In this document: piece after piece, positions 34,964-44,475 of the stretch
How positions within the stretch are numbered: position 1 is the stretch's first letter
Layout: the number at the start of each line of letters is the position of its first letter
Assembly (NCBI RefSeq): GCF_004210215.2
Contig: NZ_CP067394.1
Span: forward strand, 1,860,001-1,924,000
Source: Cryobacterium sp. SO1
GTDB taxonomy: Bacteria > Actinomycetota > Actinomycetes > Actinomycetales > Microbacteriaceae
Length of the DNA stretch: 64,000 bases
Direction: 5' to 3'
Notes under the pieces: generated by a model
What the model was told of the DNA's origin: nothing
What the model saw: the letters and a program-made list of their open reading frames with translations, nothing else
Databases searched by the model: none
Translations under genes and position numbers: made by a program

Positions 34964-35151
34964 TGGCCGAAGAAGCTGATCACCAGTTCTGGTACAACAT
35001 GCGCACGGGCGCTGTCGAGAAGGGAATGCTGTCCCCGTCAGCCGACAGGGTCGGACCGTTTTCGACGTTCGACGAGGCGACGCATGCGCTCGACAAACTG
35101 CGAGCCAACAGCGCCAAGTGGGCCGAGGAAGACGAGGGGGAGGACCGCTGA
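34963..35151 (+). CDS. Small SPOR-like protein
   Basis: 62 aa acidic protein conserved beside map in Actinobacteria. [35 protein letters not shown] is a single SPOR-like alpha/beta unit. It has no signal or membrane segment, so unlike classical SPOR proteins it is probably cytoplasmic. TAGGAT lies 7 bases before the ATG, with no Shine-Dalgarno sequence. Function unknown. Confidence 0.8.
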   Translation: MAEEADHQFWYNMRTGAVEKGMLSPSADRVGPFSTFDEATHALDKLRANSAKWAEEDEGEDR

Positions 35152-35169
35152 GGTCCAGCCCCTGCCCAA

Positions 35170-36089
35170 CTACTCGTAGCTGTGCTCTGGACCAGGGTAG
35201 GCGCCGGACTCGACGTCTCCCTTGAAGGCGTGCACGGCGTCGGTGAGAACCGAGCGCATGTTCGCGTACTGCCGCACGAACCGGGGCACCCTGCCCTGGG
35301 TCATCCCGGCGAAATCGGTCCAGACCATGAGTTGGCCGTCCACGCCGGGTCCGGCGCCGACCCCGATGGTGGGGATCTCCAGGCGCTCGGTGACCTGCGC
35401 CGCGATGCCGGCCGGCACCATCTCCAACACGACAGCGAACGCGCCGGCATCCTGAACGGCGAGGGCGTCCGTGATCAGTTGTTCGGCACCGGCGCCGCGA
35501 CCCTGGATCATGTGGCCGCCCAGGCCGTGCTCACTCTGCGGGGTGAAGCCGATATGGGCCATGACCGGGATGCCTGCTGACACGATACGAGAAATCTGCT
35601 TCCGGCTGCGCACGCCCCCTCGAGCTTCACCGCGTGGGCCTGGGCCTCCTTCATGAAGCGAACCGCGGTGTGCAGTGCCTCTGAGGGGCCGGTTTCGTAG
35701 GTGCCGAACGGCATGTCCGCCACGACCAGAGCCCTGGTCACGGCCCTGGCCACGGCGCGGGTGAGCGGGATGAGTTCGTCGACGGTGACGGGCAGGGTGG
35801 TCTCGTAACCGAAGACGTTGTTCCCGGCGGAATCGCCCACCAGCAGGAAGTCGATGCCGGCCTGATCGAAGATCTGGGCGGTCATCATGTCGTAGCTGGT
35901 CAGGCCGGTGATCGGGATGCCCTGCTGCTTCGCGTTCTGGAAATGCCTGGTGCGCACACGCTTGGGACCAGGGGCGGCGCTGGGAGTTGCAGTGGCGTAT
36001 GGATTCTGCACCTCGACGGCATTGGCGGCATCTGGCGTGGCGGAGTCTGGCATGTGCTCAGTGTACTCAGCGGCCCATTCCGCTGTCAT
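35170..36089 (-). pseudogene. panB: 3-methyl-2-oxobutanoate hydroxymethyltransferase, frameshifted
   Basis: First enzyme of pantothenate synthesis (ketopantoate formation). The N-terminal part is in one frame (36089 to about 35615: GIPITGLTSYDMMTAQIFDQ, LLVGDSAGNNVFGYETTLPV, AHAVKLEG) and the C-terminal part in another (from about 35614 to 35170: RSRKQISRIVSAGIPVMAHI, then GFTPQSEHGLGGH, EMVPAGIA). Restoring one base in the C5 run at 35615-35619 (G run on the coding strand) rejoins them as KLEGGVRSRKQ. All other residues look intact, so a sequencing error or recent mutation is likely. The ATG at 36089 has GAGG 5 bases upstream. Confidence 0.85.
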
Positions 36090-36165
36090 TCGCGCCTCGA
36101 TCAGCCGGTTCTCGCGCGTACGCCGTCGGCAGCCGGTAGCCTAGGAGCAACAAGAAAGGGCGTGA

Positions 36166-37503
36166 ATGGACAAGCAGCGCGACTTCGTTCTTCGGACCAT
36201 CGAGGAACGGGGCATCAAGTTCATTCGACTATGGTTCACCGATGTGGTCGGCACCCTGAAGTCGGTCGCCATCGCACCGGCCGAGGTCGAGGGTGCGTTC
36301 GCCGAGGGACTGGGTTTTGATGGTTCAGCGATCGAGGGACTGACTCGCTCGTTCGAGGCCGACGTACTGGCCCACCCGGACCCCACCACGTTCCAGATCC
36401 TGCCGTGGCGGGGCGAGGTAGACCCCACCGCCCGCATGTTCTGCGACATCACCACGCCCGATGGCCAGCCCGCCGTCGCCGATCCCCGGAACGTGCTCAA
36501 GCGCACCCTGGCGAAGGCCGCCGAACGCGGTTTCACCTTCTACACCCACCCGGAAATCGAGTTCTACCTGCTCAAGTCGTCGAAGTTCGGCAAGAACGGA
36601 CCGGTACCGGTTGATTCCGCCGGCTACTTCGACAACGTCCCCGGCGGCACGGCGCACGACTTCCGGCGCCGGTCGGTGCGGATGCTCGAGGACCTCGGCA
36701 TCTCGGTTGAGTTCAGCCACCACGAGGCCGGCCCGGGCCAGAACGAGATCGACCTGCGCTACGCGGATGCCCTTACCACCGCTGACAACATCATGACGTT
36801 CCGCACCGTGATCAAGGAAGTGGCCATCGAGCAGGGCGTCTACGCGACGTTCATGCCCAAGCCGCTGTCGGACCAACCGGGCTCCGGAATGCACACCCAC
36901 CTTTCCCTGTTCGAAGGCGACACCAACGCGTTCTATGAAGCCGGTGCGCAGTACCAGCTGTCCGCAACCGGTCGCCAGTTCATTGCCGGCCTGCTGCGCC
37001 ACGCGCCGGAGATCACCGCCGTAACCAACCAATTCGTGAACTCGTACAAACGGCTGTGGGGCGGCGACGAAGCCCCGAGCTTCGTGTGCTGGGGCCACAA
37101 CAACCGGTCCGCGCTGATTCGCGTGCCGCTGTACAAGCCCAACAAGGGCCAGAGCTCGCGCATCGAGTACCGCGCGATCGATTCGGCGGCCAACCCGTAC
37201 CTCGCGTACTCCCTCATGCTCGCCGCCGGGCTCAAGGGCATCGAAGAGGGCTACGAACTTCCGCCGGAGGCCGAGGACAACGTGTGGGGGCTCAGCGACA
37301 CCGAACGTCGCGCGCTCGGTTACCACCAGCTGCCCGCCAGCCTCGACCACGCCATCCAGTACATGGAGGAGTCCGAACTGGTCGCCGAAACGTTGGGAGA
37401 ACATGTGTTCAACTACGTCCTGCTGAACAAGCGCCAGGAATGGCGCGAGTACCGGTCCCAGGTCACCCCATTCGAACTCACAAAGAACCTCGAGATGCTT
37501 TAA
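36166..37503 (+). CDS. glnA2: Glutamine synthetase, GlnA2 type
   Basis: 445 aa glutamine synthetase I paralogue next to glnE, as in mycobacteria. Active-site motifs: GFDGSAIEG, HPEIEFYL, HHEAGPGQNEIDLRY, SGMHTHLS (ATP/ammonium region), RVPLYKPNKGQSSRIEYRAID. The C-terminal adenylylation loop of GlnA1 is replaced by a segment without the modified Tyr context. AAAGGG precedes the ATG. In other Actinobacteria GlnA2 is poorly active in ammonium assimilation or linked to polyamine or D-isomer metabolism; its role here is open. Confidence 0.92.
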   Translation: MDKQRDFVLRTIEERGIKFIRLWFTDVVGTLKSVAIAPAEVEGAFAEGLGFDGSAIEGLTRSFEADVLAHPDPTTFQILPWRGEVDPTARMFCDITTPDGQPAVADPRNVLKRTLAKAAERGFTFYTHPEIEFYLLKSSKFGKNGPVPVDSAGYFDNVPGGTAHDFRRRSVRMLEDLGISVEFSHHEAGPGQNEIDLRYADALTTADNIMTFRTVIKEVAIEQGVYATFMPKPLSDQPGSGMHTHLSLFEGDTNAFYEAGAQYQLSATGRQFIAGLLRHAPEITAVTNQFVNSYKRLWGGDEAPSFVCWGHNNRSALIRVPLYKPNKGQSSRIEYRAIDSAANPYLAYSLMLAAGLKGIEEGYELPPEAEDNVWGLSDTERRALGYHQLPASLDHAIQYMEESELVAETLGEHVFNYVLLNKRQEWREYRSQVTPFELTKNLEML

Positions 37504-37530
37504 GGGCGAGGTCCACGACAGGCACGCGAC

Positions 37531-40500
37531 ATGGCGAGAGAACAGCTGACACTGACGGACCTCGCTCGGGTGGGCTTCGCCGATCTCGGCGAGGCCCGCG
37601 CCCGACTCGACGAAGTCGGTGAACTCGGGGGCCCCGACCCGTCCGATCTGTTCCCGCTGCTCAGCCGTGCGGCGAACCCCGATGCGGCGCTGTTCGCCGT
37701 GCTGTCGCTCGTGCGCCAGGCGCCGGCGGAGTTCGGAACGCTCCGGCGCCATGCCGGCTCCTTGCAGCGCCTGGTGCTGGTGACCGGGGCATCGACGGGC
37801 CTCACCGATTTTTTCCTCCGGCACCCCGCCGAACTCGCGGTACTGCACGAGAAGACCACCGCCCCGGCCGGTCCCGGTGAGCTGACCGACGACCTGCTCG
37901 ACGCCGTCCAGTCCACCGATGGGTTCGCCGCCCTCCTCGGCGACGAGGGGTGGGTGGCGCTTCGCGTGCGCTACCGCCGGCGCCTCGCCGAACTGGCGGC
38001 GTTCGACCTGGAACAGGGCGACCCGGTCGCGGGGCTCGACCGGATCGCCAGAGCCCTGGCCCACCTGGCCACGGCGGCGTTGGAGGCCTCGCTTGCCGTC
38101 GCCAGGGGAATGTGCAGCGGCCCGGTCGCCGCGCCCGGGGTCTACCCCGCCGACGAGGTCCGTCTGACCAAGCTCGCCGTCATCGGAATGGGCAAGGCCG
38201 GGGCGGGGGAGTTGAACTACGTCAGTGACGTCGACGTCATCTTCGTCGCAGAGGGCGACGAAGACCGCGGACTCAGCGCCGCCAGGGCCGTCGACATCGC
38301 CACCAGACTCGCGGTCCTGATGATGCGCGGGCTGAACCAACCCAGCCTGGAGCCCGAGTTGTGGGAGGTGGACCCGAACCTTCGCCCCGAGGGGAAGTCC
38401 GGCGCCCTGGTGCGTTCACTCGAATCGCACATTGCCTATTACGACCGGTGGGCGAAGAGCTGGGAATTCCAGGCGCTGCTGAAGGCCAGGCCGCTGGCGG
38501 GCAATCTGGAACTCGGCGTACGGTACGTCGACGCCGTGGCCCCGAAGGTCTGGACGAGCGCCAGCCGGGAGAACTTCGTCGACTCCGTGCAGCGGATGCG
38601 GGAACGCGTCACGAGCAACATCCCCGCCGACGAGGTGGCCGTGCAACTCAAGTTGGGCCCTGGCGGCCTGCGCGACATCGAGTTCACCGTGCAGCTGCTC
38701 CAGCTCGTCCATGGTCAGACCGACCCCGACGTCCGACAGCCGGGCACCCTTCCCGCGCTGGCCGCCCTGGCCGATTCCGGGTATGTCGGACGAGCCGAAG
38801 CCGCCGAATTCGCGCAGGACTACCGGATGCTCCGCCTGATGGAGCACCGGCTGCAACTGGACAGGCTGCGGCGCACCCACCTGCTGCCCAGGGACGAGGC
38901 CGGGCTGCGGGTGCTGGCTCGCGCGACGGGCCTCGCCACCAGCGCCGCAGCCCTCACGGCCCGGTGGGAGGCGACCAAACACCGGGTGCGCGGTTTGCAC
39001 GAACGGCTGTTCTACCGCCCGCTGTTGTCCGCCGTCGCCGCCCTGCCGGCGGAGGGCCTCAACCTCACGAGCGCGCAGGCCGAGGCCAGGCTGGCCGCGA
39101 TCGGATTCCGCAACACGAAGGGCGCCCTGGCTCACATCGCCGCGCTCACGAGCGGGGTGTCCAGGCGGGCGACCATCCAGCAGCACCTGTTGCCGGTCTT
39201 GCTGCAGTGGCTCTCCGACGGGGCGGACCCTGACTACGGGCTGCTGGCGTTCCGGCGCCTGAGCGACAGCCTCGGCTCCACCTACTGGTTCCTGCGGATG
39301 CTCCGGGATTCGTCCGGGGCCGCGGAGCGCCTCACCAGGGTGCTCTCGGCGTCCCGGTACGTCGGGGAGCTCTTGGAGACCATCCCGGAGGCCGTCGCCT
39401 GGCTGGAGCACGACGACGATCTGCGCCCCCGCCCGCTGAGTGTCCTGCAGGACGAGGCCCGAGCGGTGCTGGCTCGGCACGGTGGCCCCGACGCGGCCGC
39501 GTCGGTCCTGCGAACCAGTCGGCGCCGGGAGATGCTCAGGCTGGCGCTATCGGCGATCCTAGGCCGGCTCACCATCGACGAGCTGGCGGCAGGCCTCACG
39601 GATGTGTCCACCGTCATCATCCAGGGAGTGCTCGGTGCCATCCGCGGTGCTGGACTCACCGGTGACGACGGGCCGTTCGCCCCGGACGGCATCGAATTCG
39701 CCGTGATCGCCATGGGCCGGTTCGGGGGAGCGGAGCTCGGCTTCGGATCCGACGCCGATGTGATGTACGTGTTCCGGCCGGCCGCCCTCGAGGGCGGTGC
39801 GGCCCACGACCGGGCGACCTTCATCGTCCGCGAGCTGAACCGGCTCACCGAGGACAATCGGCTGCCGTTCGACCTGGATATCGGGTTGCGTCCCGAGGGA
39901 AAGAACGGCGCGGTGGTGCGATCCATCGACTCGTACCAGGCCTACTACCGTCGCTGGTCGCTGACCTGGGAAGCCCAGGCGCTGCTGCGGGCCCGCGGTG
40001 TGGCCGGTGAACCGGCGTTGCTGCGAAGCTTCCACGCCGTGATGGACACCGTGCGCTACCCGGAGCAGATCAGCGAGCAGGACGTCCGCGAGATCAAAAG
40101 GATCAAGGCGAGGGTCGAGAACGAACGGCTGCCGCAGGGAGCCGACCCGAACCGGCACTTGAAGCTGGGACGTGGCTCGCTGAGCGACGTGGAATGGTTC
40201 GTCCAGTTGCTCCAGCTGCAGCATGCGGCAGCGTTGCCGGCCCTGCGCACGACTTCGACGCTCGAGGCGCTCGACGAGGCCACCCGGGCCGGCCTGATCT
40301 CGGAGTCTGACACGGATGTGTTGCGCGCGGCCTGGTTGTTCGCATCCAGGTGCCGGTCGGCGATCACCCTGTGGATGAACAAGACGGCGGACGTGCTGCC
40401 CAGCGACCGGATGCAGCTGGACGGCGTGGCACGCATGATGGAATATCCCCCCGGCTCGGCAAACCAGCTCGAGGAAGATTACCTGGGCGTCACCCGGCGG

Positions 40501-40566
40501 GCCCGCGCCGTGTTCGAGCGCCGGTTCTACGGACCGGTGGAGCGGCCGGGGCCCTTCTCGGGCTGA
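37531..40566 (+). CDS. glnE: Glutamine synthetase adenylyltransferase/deadenylase
   Basis: Attaches and removes AMP on glutamine synthetase according to nitrogen supply; 1011 aa. It has two nucleotidyltransferase domains: the N-terminal one with MGKAGAGELNYVSDVDVIF and the C-terminal one with MGRFGGAELGFGSDADVMYV, each followed by a helical domain (LRPEGKSGALVRSLESH and LRPEGKNGAVVRSIDSY mark the matching halves). Its likely substrate is GlnA1 (Tyr402) encoded downstream. 27 bases after glnA2. Confidence 0.95.
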   Translation: MAREQLTLTDLARVGFADLGEARARLDEVGELGGPDPSDLFPLLSRAANPDAALFAVLSLVRQAPAEFGTLRRHAGSLQRLVLVTGASTGLTDFFLRHPAELAVLHEKTTAPAGPGELTDDLLDAVQSTDGFAALLGDEGWVALRVRYRRRLAELAAFDLEQGDPVAGLDRIARALAHLATAALEASLAVARGMCSGPVAAPGVYPADEVRLTKLAVIGMGKAGAGELNYVSDVDVIFVAEGDEDRGLSAARAVDIATRLAVLMMRGLNQPSLEPELWEVDPNLRPEGKSGALVRSLESHIAYYDRWAKSWEFQALLKARPLAGNLELGVRYVDAVAPKVWTSASRENFVDSVQRMRERVTSNIPADEVAVQLKLGPGGLRDIEFTVQLLQLVHGQTDPDVRQPGTLPALAALADSGYVGRAEAAEFAQDYRMLRLMEHRLQLDRLRRTHLLPRDEAGLRVLARATGLATSAAALTARWEATKHRVRGLHERLFYRPLLSAVAALPAEGLNLTSAQAEARLAAIGFRNTKGALAHIAALTSGVSRRATIQQHLLPVLLQWLSDGADPDYGLLAFRRLSDSLGSTYWFLRMLRDSSGAAERLTRVLSASRYVGELLETIPEAVAWLEHDDDLRPRPLSVLQDEARAVLARHGGPDAAASVLRTSRRREMLRLALSAILGRLTIDELAAGLTDVSTVIIQGVLGAIRGAGLTGDDGPFAPDGIEFAVIAMGRFGGAELGFGSDADVMYVFRPAALEGGAAHDRATFIVRELNRLTEDNRLPFDLDIGLRPEGKNGAVVRSIDSYQAYYRRWSLTWEAQALLRARGVAGEPALLRSFHAVMDTVRYPEQISEQDVREIKRIKARVENERLPQGADPNRHLKLGRGSLSDVEWFVQLLQLQHAAALPALRTTSTLEALDEATRAGLISESDTDVLRAAWLFASRCRSAITLWMNKTADVLPSDRMQLDGVARMMEYPPGSANQLEEDYLGVTRRARAVFERRFYGPVERPGPFSG

Positions 40567-40596
40567 CCAGGACGCCGCCGACCTGCTGAAACCGGC

Positions 40597-40630
40597 GAAG
40601 GGGCCGCAACCTGATGGTTGCGGCCCCTTC
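40597..40630. terminator. Bidirectional hairpin between glnE and glnA1
   Basis: Perfect 15-bp inverted repeat GAAGGGGCCGCAACC/GGTTGCGGCCCCTTC with a TGAT loop, between convergent genes. No T run on either strand. Confidence 0.7.
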
Positions 40631-40647
40631 ATCGTGCAATCGGAGGA

Positions 40648-42072
40648 TTAGACCCCGTAGTACAGTTCGAACTCGAACGGGTGCGGGCGCTGCGCGAGCG
40701 GCTTGATTTCCTTTTCGCGCTTGTAGTCGATCCAGGTCTCGATGAGTTCCGGAGTGAAGACGTTGCCGGCGAGGAGGAAGTCGTGGTCGGCTTCGAGCGC
40801 CTGCAGGGCCTCCTCCAGCGATGCCGGAACCTGGGGGATGTTCTTGGCCTCTTCGGGCGGCAGCTCGTAGAGGTCCTTGTCGACGGGCTCGTGCGGCTCG
40901 ATACGGTTCTTGATGCCGTCGAGGCCGGCCATCAGCTGGGCGGCGAAGGCGAGGTACGGGTTGCCGGACGCGTCGGGAGCACGGAACTCGAGGCGCTTGG
41001 CCTTGGGGTTGGTTCCCGTGATCGGGATGCGGATCGACGCGGAGCGGTTGCCGGCCGAGTAGACCAGGTTGACCGGTGCTTCGAAGCCGGGCACCAAGCG
41101 GTGGTAGGAGTTGACCGTCGGGTTGGTGAACGCGAGGACGGCGGGGGCGTGCTTGAGCAGGCCGCCGATGTACCAGCGGGCGACGTCGGACAGTCCGCCG
41201 TAGCCGGCCTCGTCATAGAACAGCGGCTTGCCGTCGGCCCAGAGGGACTGGTGGGTGTGCATGCCGGAGCCGTTGTCGCCGAAGAGGGGCTTGGGCATGA
41301 AGGTGGCGGTCTTGCCCCACTCGTGCGCGGTGTTCTTGACGATGTACTTGAACTTCAGCAGGTCGTCGGCCGCGTGCACCATGGTGTCGAACTTGTAGTT
41401 GATCTCGCCCTGGCCGCCGGTGCCGACCTCGTGGTGGCTGCGCTCCAGGATCAGACCGGCGTCGATCAGCTTGAGGCAGATGTCATCGCGCATGTCGGCG
41501 TGCTGGTCGACCGGGCTGACCGGGAAGTAGCCACCCTTGAACGGGGTCTTGTTGGCGAGGTTGCCGCCCTCTTCCTTGCGGCCGGAGTTCCAGGCGCCTT
41601 CGCTGGAGTCGACCGAGTAGAAGCTGGTGTGCTGGTTGACCTCGTAGCGCACGTCGTCGAAGATGTAGAACTCGGCCTCTGAGCCGAAGTACGCGGTGTC
41701 GCCGATGCCGGTGGACGCGAGGTACTTCTCGGCCTTTTTGGCGACCTGGCGGGGGTCCTTGGAGTAGATCTCGCCGTTGCGGGGGTTGTAGATGTCGAAA
41801 AGCATGATCAGTGTGCGCTCGGCGCGGAACGCGTCGATGTAGGCGCTGGTGACGTCGGGGATGAGCTGCATGTCGGATTCGTGGATCGACGCGAAACCGC
41901 GGATCGACGAGCCGTCGAACATCTGGCCGACGGTGAAGAAGTCCTCGTCGACTGTCGACGCGGGGATGTTGAAGTGCTGCTGCACACCCGGCAGGTCGGT
42001 AAAACGGAGGTCAAGGAATTTGACATCGGTGTCCTTGATGAACGAGAGCACTTCGGACGAATCGCGGAACAT
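40648..42072 (-). CDS. glnA: Glutamine synthetase, type I (main assimilatory enzyme)
   Basis: 474 aa GSI-beta. Motifs: [66 protein letters not shown]-site [20 protein letters not shown]. The adenylylation target Tyr402 is in [10 protein letters not shown], so GlnE control applies. GGAG lies 10 bases before the ATG. Upstream is a TAATAG -10 (42140-42145) and a four-element GlnR-type box (42153-42190) overlapping the -35 position. Confidence 0.97.
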   Translation of the reverse strand: MFRDSSEVLSFIKDTDVKFLDLRFTDLPGVQQHFNIPASTVDEDFFTVGQMFDGSSIRGFASIHESDMQLIPDVTSAYIDAFRAERTLIMLFDIYNPRNGEIYSKDPRQVAKKAEKYLASTGIGDTAYFGSEAEFYIFDDVRYEVNQHTSFYSVDSSEGAWNSGRKEEGGNLANKTPFKGGYFPVSPVDQHADMRDDICLKLIDAGLILERSHHEVGTGGQGEINYKFDTMVHAADDLLKFKYIVKNTAHEWGKTATFMPKPLFGDNGSGMHTHQSLWADGKPLFYDEAGYGGLSDVARWYIGGLLKHAPAVLAFTNPTVNSYHRLVPGFEAPVNLVYSAGNRSASIRIPITGTNPKAKRLEFRAPDASGNPYLAFAAQLMAGLDGIKNRIEPHEPVDKDLYELPPEEAKNIPQVPASLEEALQALEADHDFLLAGNVFTPELIETWIDYKREKEIKPLAQRPHPFEFELYYGV

Positions 42073-42139
42073 GCGGGTTTACTCCAAACGACGTAGGCGT
42101 GGGTGACGGGAAATGTCGCACACTGCGGCTTCCCCGACA

Positions 42140-42190
42140 CTATTACGAGCCGGTTACTTAAGAATGACGCTTATGTTTCCTCCATGTTAC
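42140..42190 (-). promoter_or_regulatory. glnA1 promoter with GlnR-type box
   Basis: Read on the minus strand: GTAAC (42186-42190), 6 bases, GAAAC (42175-42179), 6 bases, GTCAT (42164-42168), 6 bases, GTAAC (42153-42157). This reproduces the spacing of the actinobacterial GlnR box gTnAC-N6-GaAAC repeated twice; the first two elements are exact. The -10 TAATAG is at 42140-42145. Confidence 0.65.
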
Positions 42191-42216
42191 AGAGGGGCGC
42201 TCGGTAAACTGATCGG

Positions 42217-42660
42217 GTGAATTCGACGCCTTCTGGTCCCACCACCTTCGGGCAGCTACCGCCCAGTACCTGGCCGGGGGAGCGCCTGGGCCTGCCCCGG
42301 GTCGGTCCGCACTCGGTGGGGAGGGTGGGCAGGCGGATCGCCGCGCTGGTCATCGACTGGGCCATCGCCGTCGGGCTGGCCTGTCTGATCTGGGGTTACA
42401 CCCTGTTGAACTATGACGGTTTCGTGGTGCTGGGGGTGTTCGTCCTCCTACAGGCCGTGCAGCTGGCCGCGTTCGGTGCCAGCATCGGCCACTGGCTGGT
42501 GGGCCTGCGTCTGATCACGATCACCGGGGAGCGCGCCGGCCTGTGGCGCCCGATCGCGCGGTCGGTGCTCCTGGGTCTGGCCGTGCCCGCCCTGGTCTGG
42601 GACTCGGACCAGCGCGGCTTCCACGACAAGATCGCGGGCACCGTTCTGATCCGGCGGTAG
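42217..42660 (+). CDS. RDD-family membrane protein
   Basis: 147 aa. The first helix starts with the RDD-type motif R-R-I-A-A-L-V-I-D-W (GRRIAALVIDWAIAVGLACL). A second helix pair follows and the third region reads FGASIGHWLVGLRLI. The C-terminal RGFHDKIAGTVLI is characteristic. The GTG follows TAAACT (42205-42210) by 6 bases, leaderless. Same neighbourhood as in mycobacteria (between glnA1 and the DUF4191 gene). Function unknown. Confidence 0.88.
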   Translation: MNSTPSGPTTFGQLPPSTWPGERLGLPRVGPHSVGRVGRRIAALVIDWAIAVGLACLIWGYTLLNYDGFVVLGVFVLLQAVQLAAFGASIGHWLVGLRLITITGERAGLWRPIARSVLLGLAVPALVWDSDQRGFHDKIAGTVLIRR

Positions 42661-42690
42661 CCGGAGAGCCGGCGTCGGAGAACGCAGGAA

Positions 42691-42712
42691 GGGCACGGGG
42701 TGACCCGTGCCC
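42691..42712. terminator. Bidirectional hairpin between RDD and DUF4191 genes
   Basis: Perfect 9-bp stem GGGCACGGG/CCCGTGCCC with a GTGA loop between convergent genes, without a T run. Confidence 0.6.
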
Positions 42713-42729
42713 TCGATCTGTTCTGCCGG

Positions 42730-43440
42730 TCAGTTGCCGCGCTGCGGGCGGGCCTTCGTGGGGTCGACGCCCTTGGGAATCGGCAGCTTCCTGGTCATGG
42801 AGTTGAGACGGTTGTTCACCGCGAGCACCTCGGCCTTGGTCAGCGACGGCTTGATCTTGGTCAAGCGGCGAGCGAGCTTGTGCAACGGAACGGCGTCCGA
42901 GTCCGGGCCGACGGCGATGACCGTGACAGCGACGTTTCCGCCGACCTTGGCCACCGACCGCTTTTCCTCCTCCAGCATCCGGGCTGTGCGGGTGCGCGGG
43001 CCCTCGCTGATGAGAACGACGCCACCACGGCCGACGGCGCGGTAGACGGCGTCCTGGGTCCTGCCGTTGACGGCGACGGGCATCTCGCTGCCGACCCAGC
43101 CGCGCTTGAGGGAACTGCGCAGAACCGCGCCGACCGCGCCGGGCTGGCCCTCGATCTGCGAGTACGCGGCCTTCTCGGCACGGCGGCCCAGGATGATCAG
43201 CATCGCCAGAATACCGCCCAGCACGCCGGCGACGATCCAGAGGGCGATCGTGAAGCCGTTGTCGGGGGTCAGCAGGAGCGCGAACGCCAGGCCGATCAGG
43301 ACCGGAATCAGGAAGCCCAGGATCATGAACAGAACAATGTTCGAGTCGTAGCGCCGGGTCATCTGGAAGACCTGCCACATTTGCTTCAAGCGGCCAGGTT
43401 CTTTGGGGGTGCGGGGACTCTTGTCCTTGCTGCGTGCCAT
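42730..43440 (-). CDS. DUF4191 membrane protein
   Basis: 236 aa. Basic N-terminus, two membrane helices (about residues 35-80: NIVLFMILGFLIPVLIGLAF, TIALWIVAGVLGGILAMLII), then a soluble cytoplasmic domain with RTQDAVYRAVGRGGVVLISEG and a C-terminal SMTRKLPIPKGVDPTKARP. Conserved in Actinobacteria next to lipA. Function unknown. TAGTCT (43448-43453) lies 7 bases before the ATG (leaderless). Confidence 0.88.
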   Translation of the reverse strand: MARSKDKSPRTPKEPGRLKQMWQVFQMTRRYDSNIVLFMILGFLIPVLIGLAFALLLTPDNGFTIALWIVAGVLGGILAMLIILGRRAEKAAYSQIEGQPGAVGAVLRSSLKRGWVGSEMPVAVNGRTQDAVYRAVGRGGVVLISEGPRTRTARMLEEEKRSVAKVGGNVAVTVIAVGPDSDAVPLHKLARRLTKIKPSLTKAEVLAVNNRLNSMTRKLPIPKGVDPTKARPQRGN

Positions 43441-43488
43441 GGTTCTAAGACTACCCAGTCGGTCGATATCCGCGTGACGGATTTAGGG

Positions 43489-44475
43489 TCAAACGGCCTG
43501 GGTGAAGCCCAGGGCCGCGTCGGCGAGGTGCTGCAGGTGCTCCGGCACCTCCCGACCGGTTGCCGTCATCGACTGCGCCCAGAGCCGGCCGGCGCGGTAG
43601 GACGAGCGCACCAGAGGGCCGGCGAGCACCCCGAGAAAACCGATCTGTTCGGCTTCAGCCTTGAGCTCGACGAACTCCTCCGGTCGCACCCACCTGGCCA
43701 CCGGCAGGTGCCGGGGGCTAGGCCGCAGGTACTGCGTGATGGTGATGATGTCGGTGCCGGCCTCGAAGAGGTCGGCGAGGGCCTGGGATACCTCCGCGCG
43801 TTCTTCGCCCATGCCCAGGATCAGGTTCGACTTGGTGATCAGGCCCGCCGCGCGACCTTGGCTCAGCACGTCCAGGGACCGGTCGTAGCGGAATGCGGGG
43901 CGGATGCGTTTGAAGATCCGCGGGACGGTTTCGACGTTGTGCGCGAAAACCTCCGGCCGGGCGGAGAACACCTCCGCCAGATGGTCCCGGTTGCCCGAGA
44001 AATCCGGGACCAGGATCTCGACGCCGGTACCCGGGCTCTGCTGGTGGATCTGCCGGATGGTTTCGGCGTACAACCAGGAGCCCTCGTCGGGCAGATCGTC
44101 CCTGGCGACACCGGTCACCGTCGCGTAGCGCAGGTTCATCCGCAGAACGGACTCCGCAACCCGCCGGGGCTCGTCGGTGTCATAGTCGGCGGGCTTGCCG
44201 GTGTCGATCTGACAGAAGTCGCAGCGTCGAGTGCACTGGGAGCCGCCGATCAGGAAGGTCGCCTCGCGGTCCTCCCAGCACTCGTAGATGTTCGGGCAGG
44301 CGGCCTCTTGGCAGACCGTGTGCAGGTTCTCGCTGCTGACCAGGTCCTGCAGCTGACGGTACTCGGGGCCCATCCGGGCACGAGTCTTGATCCAGGACGG
44401 TTTCCGTTCGATGGGCGTCTCGGCATTGCGGATCTCCAGCCGCAACATCCGGCGCCCATCCGGTGCGGCGCTCAC
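43489..44475 (-). CDS. lipA: Lipoyl synthase
   Basis: Radical SAM enzyme inserting two sulfurs into octanoyl groups on E2 and GcvH proteins; 328 aa. The auxiliary cluster ligands are in [12 protein letters not shown], the radical SAM cluster in CTRRCDFC, and the C-terminal RSSYRAG Ser ligand region is present. It starts inside the lipB stop (ATGA overlap). It modifies the E2 encoded at 46870-48384. Confidence 0.97.
   Translation of the reverse strand: MSAAPDGRRMLRLEIRNAETPIERKPSWIKTRARMGPEYRQLQDLVSSENLHTVCQEAACPNIYECWEDREATFLIGGSQCTRRCDFCQIDTGKPADYDTDEPRRVAESVLRMNLRYATVTGVARDDLPDEGSWLYAETIRQIHQQSPGTGVEILVPDFSGNRDHLAEVFSARPEVFAHNVETVPRIFKRIRPAFRYDRSLDVLSQGRAAGLITKSNLILGMGEERAEVSQALADLFEAGTDIITITQYLRPSPRHLPVARWVRPEEFVELKAEAEQIGFLGVLAGPLVRSSYRAGRLWAQSMTATGREVPEHLQHLADAALGFTQAV

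Noticed and set aside
36325..38340. Minus-strand open frame of 671 codons opposite glnA2/glnE
   Set aside because: It lies entirely opposite two recognised enzymes, its translation has the Gly/Arg/Asp/Gln-rich composition of an antisense shadow in GC-rich DNA, and it shows no family motif.
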